Of a DNA stretch of 64,000 nt, positions 34,802 through 44,143 are shown one piece after another (the stretch's first letter is position 1; each line of letters opens with the position of its first letter). The notes below the pieces were generated by a model. It searched no databases, had not been told where the DNA came from, and saw only the letters and a program-made list of their open reading frames with translations. Both the position numbers and the translations under genes were made by a program. The DNA is from Pontivivens ytuae (GTDB taxonomy: Bacteria; Pseudomonadota; Alphaproteobacteria; Rhodobacterales; Rhodobacteraceae): contig NZ_CP064942.1 of NCBI RefSeq assembly GCF_015679265.1, forward strand, positions 3,514,001-3,578,000. The letters run 5' to 3'.

Positions 34802-35910
34802 TGCGCGACCTCCAGCGCCGGCTGATCCACGCTGCTGTCACCGAGCCGCGCACCGCTCTCCGCGTCGAAGACGTGGACGAGGCCGTCCGCGACGCTCACT
34901 CCGACGATCTCGCCCTCCTTGAACCGGCGCTTCTCGGAGGACAGGACGGTGAGCGTCAGATCTTCGACGGCGAGGTGGTAGAGGCGGCCGGAGCCGAGCT
35001 CCTCCGCGAATTCGAAGCGGGCTTTCAGCGTGGCCACCTCGGGCGCCGTGAGGCTCAGCGTCTCGGGCCGCAGCCCGATCTGCACCATCCGGCCCCCATG
35101 GCGTTGCGCGATCGCCTGCGGGATGCGGATGCGGGCGCCGTCCGGCAGGGTCACGACGGTGGCCCCGGTCGGGATCTCGCCCGGCAGGATGTTCATCGCG
35201 GGCGAGCCGATGAAACCCGCGACGTAGAGGCTCGCAGGCCGGTCGTAGATCTCCTCCGGCGTGCCGACCTGCTCGATCGTGCCCTTGTTCATGATGACCA
35301 TGCGATCGGCGAGGGTCATGCCCTCGTGCTGGTCGTGGGTCACGAAGACCGAGGTGGCGCCGATCCGGTTGTGAATGCGCCGGATCTCGTGACGCATCTG
35401 CACACGCAGCTTCGCGTCGAGGTTCGAGAGCGGCTCGTCGAAGAGAAAGACCTCGGGCTCGCGGATGATGGCGCGGGCCATAGCCACACGCTGCCGCTGC
35501 CCGCCCGAAAGCTGGCCGGGTTTGCGGTCGAGAAACTCCTCGAGACCGACCGAGCGGGCCACCTCGCGCACCCGCTCCAGCCGCTCGGCCTTGCGCATGC
35601 CGCCGACCTTAAGCGCGTAGCCGATGTTCCCCTCCACCGTCATGTGCGGATAGAGCGCGTAGTTCTGGAAGACCATGGCGCAGCCCCGCTCCCGCGGTTC
35701 CAGCTCGTTGACGACCGTGTCGCCGATGGCGATCTCGCCGCTCGTGATCGCCTCCAGCCCCGCGATCATGCGCAGGAGCGTGGACTTGCCGCAGCCCGAG
35801 GGGCCGAGGATCACCACGAACTCGCCGTTGTGGATGTCGAGGGAGACGCCGTGCACGACCTCCTCCTTGCCATAGGACTTGCGCACGTCGCGGATCGAGA
35901 TGTCGGACAT
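34798..35910 (-). CDS. ABC importer ATP-binding protein, UgpC/MsmK type
   Basis: 370 residues. The nucleotide-binding domain has [19 protein letters not shown] (Walker A), [14 protein letters not shown] (signature) and [12 protein letters not shown] (Walker B), with the H-loop in FVTHDQHE. The C-terminal TOBE-like regulatory domain (about residues 235-350) marks the CUT1 carbohydrate/glycerol-phosphate subgroup. It powers the permeases encoded just upstream, and overlaps the DUF1868 gene by 4 bp. Confidence 0.9.
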   Translation of the reverse strand: MSDISIRDVRKSYGKEEVVHGVSLDIHNGEFVVILGPSGCGKSTLLRMIAGLEAITSGEIAIGDTVVNELEPRERGCAMVFQNYALYPHMTVEGNIGYALKVGGMRKAERLERVREVARSVGLEEFLDRKPGQLSGGQRQRVAMARAIIREPEVFLFDEPLSNLDAKLRVQMRHEIRRIHNRIGATSVFVTHDQHEGMTLADRMVIMNKGTIEQVGTPEEIYDRPASLYVAGFIGSPAMNILPGEIPTGATVVTLPDGARIRIPQAIAQRHGGRMVQIGLRPETLSLTAPEVATLKARFEFAEELGSGRLYHLAVEDLTLTVLSSEKRRFKEGEIVGVSVADGLVHVFDAESGARLGDSSVDQPALEVAQ

Positions 35911-35920
35911 GTCCGGTTCC

Positions 35921-36847
35921 TCACTTGTCGGTGTTGATGAGACCGCGCACGAACCAGCGCTGCATCAGGATGACGACCGCCACCGGGGGCAGCATCACGA
36001 TCAGCGTACCGGCCATGGCCCAGTGCCAGTTCGGGATGTCGCCGCCGGTGGTGTTCATGTTCGGCACGAGGCGGCTCAGCTCCACCGCAGCGACCCCGTA
36101 AGCCGGATCGGTGATGATGAGGAGTGGCCAGAGGTACTGGTTCCAGCCCACCACGAACATGATGGTGGCGAGTGCCGCCATGTTGGTGACGGAGAGCGGG
36201 ATCAGGATCTCCCGCAGGAAGCGCAACGGCCCCGCCCCGTCCATCTTCGCCGCCTCTACCAGTTCATCCGGTATCGTGAGGAAAAACTGGCGGTAGAGGA
36301 ACGTGCCCGTCGCCGTCGCGACCAGCGGCATGATGAGCCCGGTATAGCTGTTTAGCAGGTTCCAGTTGAGCGCGATTTCGAAGCCGGTCAGCGCATTGAC
36401 CAGCCCGGTGATCCCGAGCATGTCGAGGATGGTCTGGAACGGCGACAGCGCGTTGGCCGCCACCGCATAGGTCGGCACGATCCGCACCTCCAGCGGCAGC
36501 ATCAGAGTGATGAACACCGCCCAGAAGATCGGCATCCTCAACCGGTGATCGAAGAACACGATGCCGAAGGCCGTGAGTGCGGCCAGCACGATCTTCCCGA
36601 CCACCACCCCCGTGGCGAGGATCAGCGTGTTGAGGAACTTCGTGTCGAACTCCGCCTCGTGCCAGGCGGCGGCGATGTTGGGGAAAAGCTGGTCGCCCGG
36701 CAGCAGCTTCGCCGGGATCGCCATCACGTCCTGCAGGGTCTGGGAGGCCGCGACGAAGACGAGGTAGATCGGAACGACCAGGATCGCGAGCCCCGTGAAC
36801 AGGATCACGTGGGTCAGAATGTTGAGCCAAGGCGTGCGTTCGACCAT
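35921..36847 (-). CDS. ugpE: ABC permease, UgpE-like
   Basis: 308 residues with about six membrane helices and the inner-membrane EAA loop ([20 protein letters not shown]) that docks the ATPase. Sequence features such as [18 protein letters not shown] and [13 protein letters not shown] resemble the glycerol-3-phosphate permease UgpE. It lies 12 bp after ugpA and 10 bp before the ATPase gene. Confidence 0.85.
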   Translation of the reverse strand: MVERTPWLNILTHVILFTGLAILVVPIYLVFVAASQTLQDVMAIPAKLLPGDQLFPNIAAAWHEAEFDTKFLNTLILATGVVVGKIVLAALTAFGIVFFDHRLRMPIFWAVFITLMLPLEVRIVPTYAVAANALSPFQTILDMLGITGLVNALTGFEIALNWNLLNSYTGLIMPLVATATGTFLYRQFFLTIPDELVEAAKMDGAGPLRFLREILIPLSVTNMAALATIMFVVGWNQYLWPLLIITDPAYGVAAVELSRLVPNMNTTGGDIPNWHWAMAGTLIVMLPPVAVVILMQRWFVRGLINTDK

Positions 36848-36859
36848 CGGGTCCCTCCT

Positions 36860-37741
36860 TCAGGTGTAGTGAACGCGCCGTTCCACATAGCGGAACTGGA
36901 CGAAGGTGAGTGCGATGACGAGGAACATCAGGATGATCGACTGCGCGGCGGCCCCCGAATAGTCGAGCCCGCGGAAGCCATCCTCGTAGATCTTGTAGAC
37001 CATCAGTTCCGTCGCCCGCGCAGGCCCGCCGGAGGTCATGGTGTCCACGATCCCGAAGCTGTCGGTGAAGCTGTCGGTGAGGTTGATGATGATCAGGAAG
37101 AAGAAGGTCGGGGTGAGCAGCGGCAACTGGATGTCGCGCATCCGCCGCATCACCCGCGCCCCGTCCATCGCCCCGGCCTCCAAGAGCGAGCGCGGGATCG
37201 ATTGCAGCCCCGCAAGGAAGAAGATGAAGCTGTAGGAGACCTGCTTCCACGCGCCCGCGATGATCACCATGATCAGCGCGTGATCGCCGTTCATCACCGG
37301 GTTCCAGATCTCAGGAAAGGCGTAGTTGAGATAGCTCGCCACCCCGGCAGACGGATTGAAGATGAAGCGGAAGGCGAGCCCGATCGCCGGGGCCGCGATC
37401 GCATAGGGCCAGATCAGGCCGATGCGAAAGCCGTGGTAGCCGCGCAGCTGCCGGTCGGCGAAGAGCGCGAGGATCAGCGCCATGGACATCGCCAGCACCG
37501 TGGTCGCCACCGCATAGATCACCGAGACGCGCACCGACTGCCAGTAGAGATCGTCGGTGAGCAGGTAGCGGAAGTTCTCGAACCCCACCCACTCGTTGCC
37601 GCCGCCCCAGGGCTGCTCCAGCGTGAACGCCCAGTAGAGCGCCTGGCTGGTCGGCCAGTAGAAGAAGATGAAGATGATCAGCAACTGCGGTGCGACCACC
37701 AGTGCCGCGACCCAGTTGTTCTTGAAGTAAGCGCGTCGCAT
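36860..37741 (-). CDS. ugpA: ABC permease, UgpA-like
   Basis: 293 residues, about six membrane helices. RRAYFKNNWVAALVVAPQL is the N-terminus, and LLEAGAMDGARVMRRMRDI the EAA loop. FIFNPSAGVASYLN resembles UgpA. The start at ATG 37739-37741 follows GGGGGCGGG; an upstream in-frame extension is ignored. It partners with UgpE to form the channel. Confidence 0.85.
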   Translation of the reverse strand: MRRAYFKNNWVAALVVAPQLLIIFIFFYWPTSQALYWAFTLEQPWGGGNEWVGFENFRYLLTDDLYWQSVRVSVIYAVATTVLAMSMALILALFADRQLRGYHGFRIGLIWPYAIAAPAIGLAFRFIFNPSAGVASYLNYAFPEIWNPVMNGDHALIMVIIAGAWKQVSYSFIFFLAGLQSIPRSLLEAGAMDGARVMRRMRDIQLPLLTPTFFFLIIINLTDSFTDSFGIVDTMTSGGPARATELMVYKIYEDGFRGLDYSGAAAQSIILMFLVIALTFVQFRYVERRVHYT

Positions 37742-37770
37742 CCCGCCCCCGATCTCGCTCAAGCCGGTGC

Positions 37771-37794
37771 CCACCCCGGCACGATCCGGGGCGG
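37771..37794. repeat. Palindrome between ugpB and ugpA (degenerate family A)
   Basis: CCACCCCGG and CCGGGGCGG flank CACGAT in the 74-bp gap after the binding-protein gene. A hairpin here would let the binding protein be made in excess over the permeases, as in many ABC operons. Confidence 0.55.
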
Positions 37795-37815
37795 GCAGGT
37801 CTCAGGTCGGGGCGA

Positions 37816-39144
37816 TCAGGGCAGTTCCTGGCCGCGATAGGTGCGCGCGAAGCGGTCGAGCAGCGCGTTGGACCGCTCGACGGCGGTGTCGAGCGCCTCC
37901 TGCATGGTCTTCTGCCCCTGCAGGGCGGCCTCGACCTCGTTCACCCACTCGCTGCGCGCCTGGATGAAGCTGCCGAGGCGGATGCCGCGGGTGATCGGCG
38001 TCGGGTCCGTGTAGGTCAGCGAGGCGAGCGCGAGCTCGCGGCCGCGATAGGGCTCGTTCTCGTAGAAGCCCTCGGCGTTCAGCGCCTCGAAGCCGCTCCG
38101 CGTCACCGGGATGTAGCCGGTATTGGTCACCCAGAACCGCTCGCTCTCGGGCGTTGCGAGGAACTGGAGGTAGGCCGCAGCGCCGCGATACTCGTCATCG
38201 GACTTGCCAGACAGCACCCAGAGGGACGCGCCGCCAACGACCGTGTTCTTGCGCTCGGTCCCTTCGTAGACCGGGATCATCGCGACGTCCCACTCGAAGG
38301 TATCCTCGACGAGGTTGTGCACGGTGGAGTGGCTCGCGATCGAGCCGAAATAGAAGCTGCACTCGCCCTGTGCGAAGCTGTCGCGGGCGTTGAGGCCACC
38401 CTGCGTGGTGCGGATCTCCAAGAGATCCTCGTCGTGCCAGCGCTTGATGTTCTCCATGTGCTGGACATGGATCGTGGTGTTGTAGACGTACTCGCTGTCG
38501 AGGCCGTCATAGCCGTTGTTGTTCGTGGCGATGGGCACACCGTGCGCCATCGAGAACTGCTCGAGGTCGATCCAGGTCGAGGGGGTGTAGGCAAAAGCAC
38601 ACTCCTCGCCGTTGGCCTTCAGCGTGACGAGCGCCTCCTCGAACGCCTCCCAGGTCTCGGGCGGGGTGATGCCGGCGGCCTCCAGATCCTCGATGTTGTA
38701 GTACATCATCGGGGTGGAGCTGTTGAACGGCATGGAGAACAGCTCACCGGTCGAGGAGGCGTAATAGTTAGCGATGCCCGGGAAATAGTCATCCCAGTCG
38801 ATCTCGATCCCGAAATCCTCCATCATCTGGCTGACCGGGTAGAACTCGCCGGACATCATCAGGTCCGCGGTGCCCGCGTCGTAGGCCTGCACGATGGTCG
38901 GGTGCTGATCGGCGCGGAACGCCGCGATTGAGTTCTGCACGGCGTTGGCATAGCCGTCCTGACCGACGCAGACGATCTCGTAGTCGTCCTGGCTCTGGTT
39001 GAAGCGGTCGCAGGTCTGCTGGACCACGTCGCCGAGCTGGCCGCTGAGGCCGTACCAGTATTCGAAGCGGATCGGTTCCGCCTGCGCCGCGCCCGCGGAC
39101 AGGACGATGGTTACGGCGGCAAGGCCCGTGCTGCACTTTGACAT
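37816..39144 (-). CDS. ugpB: Extracellular solute-binding protein, UgpB-like
   Basis: 442 residues with a signal peptide (residues 1-22, ending AQA). It resembles the glycerol-3-phosphate/glycerophosphodiester receptor UgpB: PIRFEYWYGLSGQLG, IAAFRADQHPTIVQAYDAGT, and MPFNSSTPMMYYN near residue 145. It delivers the ligand to the UgpA/UgpE channel. The start at ATG 39142-39144 follows GGGAGCC and gives the only plausible signal peptide; the upstream frame is rejected. A PHO-box-like site lies about 120 bp upstream. Confidence 0.85.
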   Translation of the reverse strand: MSKCSTGLAAVTIVLSAGAAQAEPIRFEYWYGLSGQLGDVVQQTCDRFNQSQDDYEIVCVGQDGYANAVQNSIAAFRADQHPTIVQAYDAGTADLMMSGEFYPVSQMMEDFGIEIDWDDYFPGIANYYASSTGELFSMPFNSSTPMMYYNIEDLEAAGITPPETWEAFEEALVTLKANGEECAFAYTPSTWIDLEQFSMAHGVPIATNNNGYDGLDSEYVYNTTIHVQHMENIKRWHDEDLLEIRTTQGGLNARDSFAQGECSFYFGSIASHSTVHNLVEDTFEWDVAMIPVYEGTERKNTVVGGASLWVLSGKSDDEYRGAAAYLQFLATPESERFWVTNTGYIPVTRSGFEALNAEGFYENEPYRGRELALASLTYTDPTPITRGIRLGSFIQARSEWVNEVEAALQGQKTMQEALDTAVERSNALLDRFARTYRGQELP

Positions 39145-39547
39145 CGAAGGCTCCCTGAATCGTGAAGATTTCATCCCGGGCCGACCCTGCGGACCCAAGT
39201 TGAAGGCCAGTGCTCCGTTCAGAGAAGTTTTCGTCTCAAATTTGAATCGTCTGGGTGACGTAAGGTCAGGTGGACGACAGCCGCGTCTTTCGGCCAAGCC
39301 ATTGGCTGGACGGAGAAACCTGAGCCGCGACCGCTCGCACCTCTGGCGCGGACGGCTACGGGTGTCGCAGGACCTTATCAATTCGGGAATCCAGTGAGCG
39401 GACATGCCGTCCGATCCAGCACATCGGGTTATGCCGGATACGCAACGCCGGTCACGCCATCACTGCCGGACTAGCTATGGCCCGAGCGCAGGTGCCGTGT
39501 TCTTTCTCGACACGCCGAGGATGCCGGGCGTCGGACGCCCAGCCGAC
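39145..39547. other. Regulatory spacer upstream of ugpB
   Basis: 403 bp between the TIM-barrel gene and ugpB, both minus. It includes the PHO-box-like repeat at 39263-39280 and a lower-GC run CTCAAATTTGAATCG (39235-39249) that could hold the -10 region. No gene is apparent. Confidence 0.5.
39263..39280 (-). promoter_or_regulatory. PHO-box-like direct repeat upstream of ugpB
   Basis: On the minus strand CTGTCGTCCACCTGACCT: two 7-bp half-sites CTGTCGT and CTGACCT spaced by 4 bp, against the PhoB pattern CTGTCAT-N4-CTGTCAT (11 of 14 fixed positions). It suggests induction of the importer by phosphate limitation. Confidence 0.45.
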
Positions 39548-40363
39548 CTATTCGGCCAAGCCGAGGCCCTTCAGATACGCCATCGAGGCCGGAATGCCGC
39601 CCTTGTCGCGCAGCTCCAGCACCAGGTGCGGCGTCTGCTCCAGCTCCGCCAGCGCCCGGAAGACCGAGGTCCACAGGATCGTCCCCTCGCCGATCGCCCA
39701 GTGGCGGTCCGCGTAACCGTCGGCATCCTGCAGGTGGACATGGCGGAGCAGCGCACCCGCGTCGCGGACGAAATAGTCCACCGGCGGCGCGCCCGTCGAA
39801 TGGTGGGCGTAATGCGCATGGCCCGTGTCGATGGAGATCGCAATGGCGGGGCTGTCGAAGCTCTCCACCAGATGACGCCGGTCGGCCGGGTCCACATCCT
39901 CGATATTCTCGACGACGAGCGTGACGCCCATATCCTCGGCCCGCTTCACCGCCGCGCCCAGCGTGGCGTGGACATTCTCCACCACCATGTCGCGCGCGCC
40001 CGGATTGTTGTCCATGTTGTTGTAATCCCAGGTCGTGTAGGGCGAGTGGATCACCATCTGCGTCGCCCCGAGGGCATCGCAGACGTCCAGCCCCTGCTCC
40101 ATCCGCTTCGCCACCACCGCGCGCACGTCCGGGTCCTTGGAGTGGATCGTGAAGCCCCAGAACGGCCCGTGGATGCCGAGCCGCCCGGTATGACCGTCGA
40201 TCAGCCGCTTCACCTCGTCCACGCGCGCCGACCAGTCGCCGCTCAGAAGGTCCGCGTCGATAAAGTCCTGAACCTCCAGATCGCGCGGCTTTTCCAGCAG
40301 CCACTCCCGATAGGTCTCGATATCCGCCGCGCGCAGAGCCGCGCCGATCACGATCGGATCCAT
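39548..40363 (-). CDS. Sugar phosphate isomerase/epimerase family (AP-endonuclease-2-like TIM barrel)
   Basis: A 271-residue TIM-barrel protein of the xylose-isomerase-like/AP endonuclease 2 family. Metal ligands are expected from HGPFWGF, MVIHSPYTTWD, VVENIEDVDP, IDTGHAHYA, RHVHLQDADG and LELRDKGG, which are all present. The family includes isomerases, epimerases and phosphodiester-acting enzymes. It is upstream of the ugp operon on the same strand, 403 bp away. Inference: acts on the imported compound. Confidence 0.8.
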   Translation of the reverse strand: MDPIVIGAALRAADIETYREWLLEKPRDLEVQDFIDADLLSGDWSARVDEVKRLIDGHTGRLGIHGPFWGFTIHSKDPDVRAVVAKRMEQGLDVCDALGATQMVIHSPYTTWDYNNMDNNPGARDMVVENVHATLGAAVKRAEDMGVTLVVENIEDVDPADRRHLVESFDSPAIAISIDTGHAHYAHHSTGAPPVDYFVRDAGALLRHVHLQDADGYADRHWAIGEGTILWTSVFRALAELEQTPHLVLELRDKGGIPASMAYLKGLGLAE

Positions 40364-40745
40364 CCCAGTCCCTCCCGTCCGTTCGCGCGGAAGGTGCAGG
40401 CCCGCCGTGACGGCGCGGTGACGGTGGGGCGACGTTTTCCTGAAGCGGCCGGGAGCGCCGCGGGGTGGGCGTCACGGCCTGGATGCCGAGAACACACCAC
40501 GCAGACTCTCTCTCGAATGCCCCGTGACAGGGCAGCAGTGCTCCTGTATTCCGCGCGCCGGATGTCTTCTCGACAGCATCAAAAATGACCCGGCGCTTTC
40601 GCGAGCGCTCCGGCCAATCCCGTTTCCTGAACGACAGGCTAATTCTGCGGGTCACTGTTGAGACGATGCCACGCATTTTAGGGACAAGGCTTTGTCTTTC
40701 CCGGAGTTCCAGACTAGCTTCGCTTAAAACAAATTAAGGTAATCC
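40364..40745. other. Spacer between the TIM-barrel gene and rnd
   Basis: 382 bp between divergent genes. The right end carries the rnd promoter. The left part shows several GTGACGGCG-like repeats but no gene. Confidence 0.5.
40692..40720 (+). promoter_or_regulatory. Promoter of rnd
   Basis: TTGTCT (40692-40697), a 17-bp spacer, TAGCTT (40715-40720), 25 bp upstream of the rnd ATG. The -10 is identical to that of carA. Confidence 0.6.
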
Positions 40746-41912
40746 ATGCGTGAAATCACGACGACGGCGGACCTGGCGGCTTTCTGCGAGGAGGCGCGCG
40801 CCCATCCCTTCGTCACCCTCGATACGGAGTTCCTGCGCGAGCGGACCTACTACGCCCAGCTCTGCCTCATCCAGATGGCCTATCCTGGCGACGGCGACGA
40901 GAGCGCCGCGCTCATCGACGTGCTGACCGGCGAGATCGACCTCGCTCCGCTCTACGACCTGATGCGTGATACGTCGGTGGTGAAGGTCTTCCACGCCGCC
41001 CGGCAGGATCTGGAGATCTTCTGGCAGAAGGCCGAGGTGCTGCCCGATCCGCTCTTCGACACGCAGGTCGCCGCCATGGTCTGCGGTTATGGCGAGCAGG
41101 TGGGCTACGAGACGCTGGTGCGTTCGATCTGCAAGGCGGGGCTCGACAAGTCCTCCCGCTTCACCGACTGGTCGCAGCGTCCGCTGTCCAAGAAGCAGAA
41201 GGCCTATGCCCTCGCCGACGTGACCTGGCTGCGGCAGATCTATCAGAACCTCTCGCGCAAGCTGGAGGAGACCGGCCGTGCCCGCTGGGTGCAGGAGGAG
41301 CTGGGCGTTCTCTTGAGCCCGGACACCTACCGGACCGAGCCGGAGGAGGCGTGGCGGCGGCTCAAGACCCGCTCGTCCTCGCCACGCTTTCTCGCCATCG
41401 CCAAGGCCCTCGCCGCCTGGCGGGAGCGGGAGGCGCAGAGCCGTGACGTGCCGCGCAACCGCCTGCTGAAGGACGACGCGCTGCTGGAGGTCGCCTCCAA
41501 CGGTCCGCTGACGGTCGAGGATCTGGGCAAGTCGCGCCTCCTGCTGCGCGAGGCGCGCAAGGGTCGTACTGCCGAAGCCATTGTCGAGGCGGTAAAATCC
41601 GCCGTGACCGCACCGGAAGAGACCTGGCCCAAGGCCCCGCCGCGCGAGCAGGGCGGGCAGGCGAGCCCGGCGCTGATGGACCTTCTGAAGGTGCTACTGC
41701 GCGCCCGGTCCGAGAAATCCGGCGTCGCGCAGAAGCTCATTGCGACCACGTCGGAGCTCGAAGCCTTCGTGCTCGGCCGGCCCGAGGGCGAGCGTCTGAG
41801 GAACGGCTGGCGGCACGAGCTCTTCGGCCAGCAGGCCGAGGCGCTGATCGACGGCCGCATCGCGCTCGGTGCGGGGGGCAAGTCGGTGAAGGTGGTCGAA
41901 CTCGACGGCTGA
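40746..41912 (+). CDS. rnd: Ribonuclease D
   Basis: A 388-residue 3'-5' exoribonuclease for tRNA and other RNA 3'-end trimming. The DEDDy exonuclease domain shows VTLDTEFLRERTYYAQLCL (Asp/Glu), VKVFHAARQDLEIF and AYALADVTWLR (Tyr/Asp). HRDC-type helical domains make up the C-terminal half. Its ribosome site is weak (TTAAGGTAATCC). The stop is 6 bp from the end of the convergent kinase gene. Confidence 0.93.
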   Translation: MREITTTADLAAFCEEARAHPFVTLDTEFLRERTYYAQLCLIQMAYPGDGDESAALIDVLTGEIDLAPLYDLMRDTSVVKVFHAARQDLEIFWQKAEVLPDPLFDTQVAAMVCGYGEQVGYETLVRSICKAGLDKSSRFTDWSQRPLSKKQKAYALADVTWLRQIYQNLSRKLEETGRARWVQEELGVLLSPDTYRTEPEEAWRRLKTRSSSPRFLAIAKALAAWREREAQSRDVPRNRLLKDDALLEVASNGPLTVEDLGKSRLLLREARKGRTAEAIVEAVKSAVTAPEETWPKAPPREQGGQASPALMDLLKVLLRARSEKSGVAQKLIATTSELEAFVLGRPEGERLRNGWRHELFGQQAEALIDGRIALGAGGKSVKVVELDG

Positions 41913-41918
41913 CCGCCC

Positions 41919-42773
41919 TCATATCCCGATCAGCCAGCGCACGGTCTGGTGGTGGGTGGCGTCATGGGCGCCACCGAACCCCCATGCCGTGGTGTGCCCG
42001 ATGGTCCAACCTCGAACCCGCGCCCGGTCGAGCCCCAGCTCGGCCGAGAGCCGGTCGAGGCGGTACCGCACGGCCTTCTCCGAATGCCCGAACTCGAAGC
42101 TGCGGATGACCGGGACAGGCGCGAAGTCCGGCGCGCCGCGCAGCGGCTTGGGGTCGATCGCGAGCCACGGCTCCCGTTCGGCCGCCAGGATGTTGTGCCC
42201 GTGCAGGTCCTGATTGACGAGCGTGCTCCCATCCTCCGCCGAGAGCTCGGGCAGCAGGTCCACGGCAGCATCGACGAGCGCGCGCTCGCAAGGTTTCCCG
42301 GCCGTCGCCCAGGTCTCCGGCAGCGTCGCGGACCACCGCCGCGCCTCGGCCTGAAGCGGTGTGAAGCCCGGCCCCGCGTCCACCGTGAGGCGGGGCAGCA
42401 GCTCCAGGATCACGTCCATCGGATCGGTGCGCTCGGCATCGGCGAGCGGCGTGCCGGGGTGGCACCGCTCGATCAGCAGCGCCCGGCGCTCGGCGTCATA
42501 CGCCTCGAGCTGAACCGCCCCGGAGCCGTCCCATCGCCGCAGCGCGTCGGCCTCGTGCGCCGCCTCGGGGCCTCGATCTTGAAGCTTCAGAACCAGCGGA
42601 GCGCTACCCCGCGCCACCGGCAGCACCAGCGACTCGCTGCCGGACAGGGCCTCGCCCATCGGCGTCAGGTCTCACCGCGCCAGCATCTCGTCGACCAGAC
42701 CCGGCAGCGCCTCGAGCCAGGCCGCCCCACCGGGCAGGCCCGCCACGGCGCGCAGGCTGTCGGGAAGCCTCAC
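41919..42773 (-). pseudogene. Streptomycin-6-kinase-like phosphotransferase gene interrupted by TGA
   Basis: The intact open part (from ATG 42659) gives 246 residues of an aminoglycoside/hydroxyurea phosphotransferase: LVNQDLHGHNILAAE (catalytic Asp) and LAIDPKPLRGAP. Reading upstream in the same frame gives a family-like N-terminus from GTG 42773 (VRLPDSLRAVAGLPGGAAW..) up to LAR, then a TGA at 42672-42674, then DLTP and the Met. Relatives have RWDLT here, so TGG has become TGA. The GTG overlaps the GFA-gene stop (GTGA), which supports it as the original start. It may be a pseudogene, may re-start at 42659, or may reflect a sequencing error. Confidence 0.7.
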
Positions 42774-43168
42774 GCCCCGTGCTTCGGGATGGTGTCGTGC
42801 TGCGGCAGGCCGTCGGCGATCTCGTAGTAGTCGCCCTTGTTGCCCATGAAGATGTGCTCGCTCATCCGCGTGCCGGTCGGCCCGTCAATGGCGCCGAGCG
42901 CCACCGCAATCCAGTCGCGTGCAGGCGGGTCGAAGAAGAGCGACGCGCCGCAAATCCGGCAGAAGCCGCGGCGCACCTTCTCCGACGAGGCATACCACGT
43001 GACGTTCTCCTCGCCCGTAACGGTCAGCGCCGATTTCGGCACGTCCGCGGAGACGAAGTAATGGCCGGAGAACTTGCGACAGATCGTGCAGTGGCACCCG
43101 TCGGCGGTGGGCAACGCGCCCGCCACCTCGAAGCTCACCGCACCGCAGAGGCAACTTCCCTTGGCCAT
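42770..43168 (-). CDS. GFA family protein (glutathione-dependent formaldehyde-activating-like)
   Basis: A 132-residue zinc protein with the GFA/CENP-V fold. Zinc ligands: GSCLCGAVSFEV, CHCTICRKFSG and FCRICGASLFF. Most family members do not act on formaldehyde, so the reaction is uncertain. The ATG at 43166-43168 follows TTAAGGAGGG. Its stop overlaps the start of the broken kinase gene. Confidence 0.9.
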   Translation of the reverse strand: MAKGSCLCGAVSFEVAGALPTADGCHCTICRKFSGHYFVSADVPKSALTVTGEENVTWYASSEKVRRGFCRICGASLFFDPPARDWIAVALGAIDGPTGTRMSEHIFMGNKGDYYEIADGLPQHDTIPKHGA

Positions 43169-43178
43169 GACACCCTCC

Positions 43179-43592
43179 TTAACCCTCCGGAATGCCGGGC
43201 AGCAGCGCCGTCGCCCCGGCCTGCGAGCCCTCGACGCGGACACCGGTCGCGCCGGCCAGATCCTCGTTCGGCACGAAGATCGCCACGCGGCCGCGCTGGC
43301 CGACGCGGGCCTGCATCGTCTCCGACGTCTCGGCCTGCAGATCGTAGACCACGAGGCCGCCGCTCCGCCCCGCGGGCTCCAGCTCCAGATCCTGCACCAC
43401 GCCGCGCGGATCCTGCGCCGTCACGCTTACGATCCAGCCCCCGGTCGTGCGGCCGAGCTCCACCGCCTCCACCACGGCGACGCGCAGGTCGGGCTCCGGT
43501 TCGGGCGCCTGCACCTCCGGATCCCGGTCGCCACAGGCGGTCAGGATCAGGGGCAGGGTGAGGGCAAGCATCGCGAGAGGGGGGCGGATCAT
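43179..43592 (-). CDS. Small lipoprotein of unknown function
   Basis: 137 residues with a lipoprotein signal: LALTLPLILTAC (lipobox LTAC, lipidated Cys near residue 20), followed by an acidic/proline linker PEVQAPEPEPD. The remaining ~95 residues contain mostly beta-strand-like segments (RVAVVEAVELGRTTGGWIV). The ATG follows GCAGGAGAACTGCCG. The GFA gene follows 10 bp downstream. No family recognised. Confidence 0.7.
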   Translation of the reverse strand: MIRPPLAMLALTLPLILTACGDRDPEVQAPEPEPDLRVAVVEAVELGRTTGGWIVSVTAQDPRGVVQDLELEPAGRSGGLVVYDLQAETSETMQARVGQRGRVAIFVPNEDLAGATGVRVEGSQAGATALLPGIPEG

Positions 43593-43717
43593 CGGCAGTT
43601 CTCCTGCATTGTCGTTCGGTGCGCGCACCCTAGGCCAGCATGCCGCATCTGCGGAAGGGGGGTAGACGCTCCGCCGACCCGCGCTTAGATCAGGCAACCT
43701 CAAGGAAAGGTGAGCCG

Positions 43718-44134
43718 ATGGCCCAGGCGGAATTCGACGAGATCGTGGATACCTTCGAGTTCCTCGACGATTGGGAGGACCGCTACGCCCATGTCATCGA
43801 GATGGGCAAGGCGATGGACCCGCTGCACGAGGGGCTGCGCACGCCCGCGACCAAGGTGGACGGCTGCGCGAGCCAGGTCTGGCTCGTCCCGCGGTTCGAG
43901 AACGATCGCCTCGCCTTCGACGGCGACAGCGACGCGATGATCGTGCGGGGGCTGATCGCCATCCTGCGCACGCTCTATTCGGGCCGGACGCCGGACGAGG
44001 TCCTGTCCGTGGACGCAGCGTCACAGTTCGCGCGCCTCGGCCTCGACAAGCATTTGTCGGCACAGCGGTCCAACGGACTGCGTGCTATGATCGAACGTGT
44101 ACGTCAGATCGCGGCGTCCGCGCGCGCCGCATAG
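43718..44134 (+). CDS. sufE: SufE family sulfur acceptor
   Basis: A 138-residue SufE that takes persulfide sulfur from the SufS cysteine desulfurase for Fe-S assembly. The active-site Cys is in VDGCASQVWL (about residue 50). FEFLDDWEDRYAHVIEMG is the N-terminal helix signature. The ATG at 43718 follows AAGGAAAGGTGAGCCG. The methyltransferase gene starts 9 bp after the stop. No other suf genes are here. Confidence 0.92.
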   Translation: MAQAEFDEIVDTFEFLDDWEDRYAHVIEMGKAMDPLHEGLRTPATKVDGCASQVWLVPRFENDRLAFDGDSDAMIVRGLIAILRTLYSGRTPDEVLSVDAASQFARLGLDKHLSAQRSNGLRAMIERVRQIAASARAA

Positions 44135-44143
44135 GGGGTGGTT

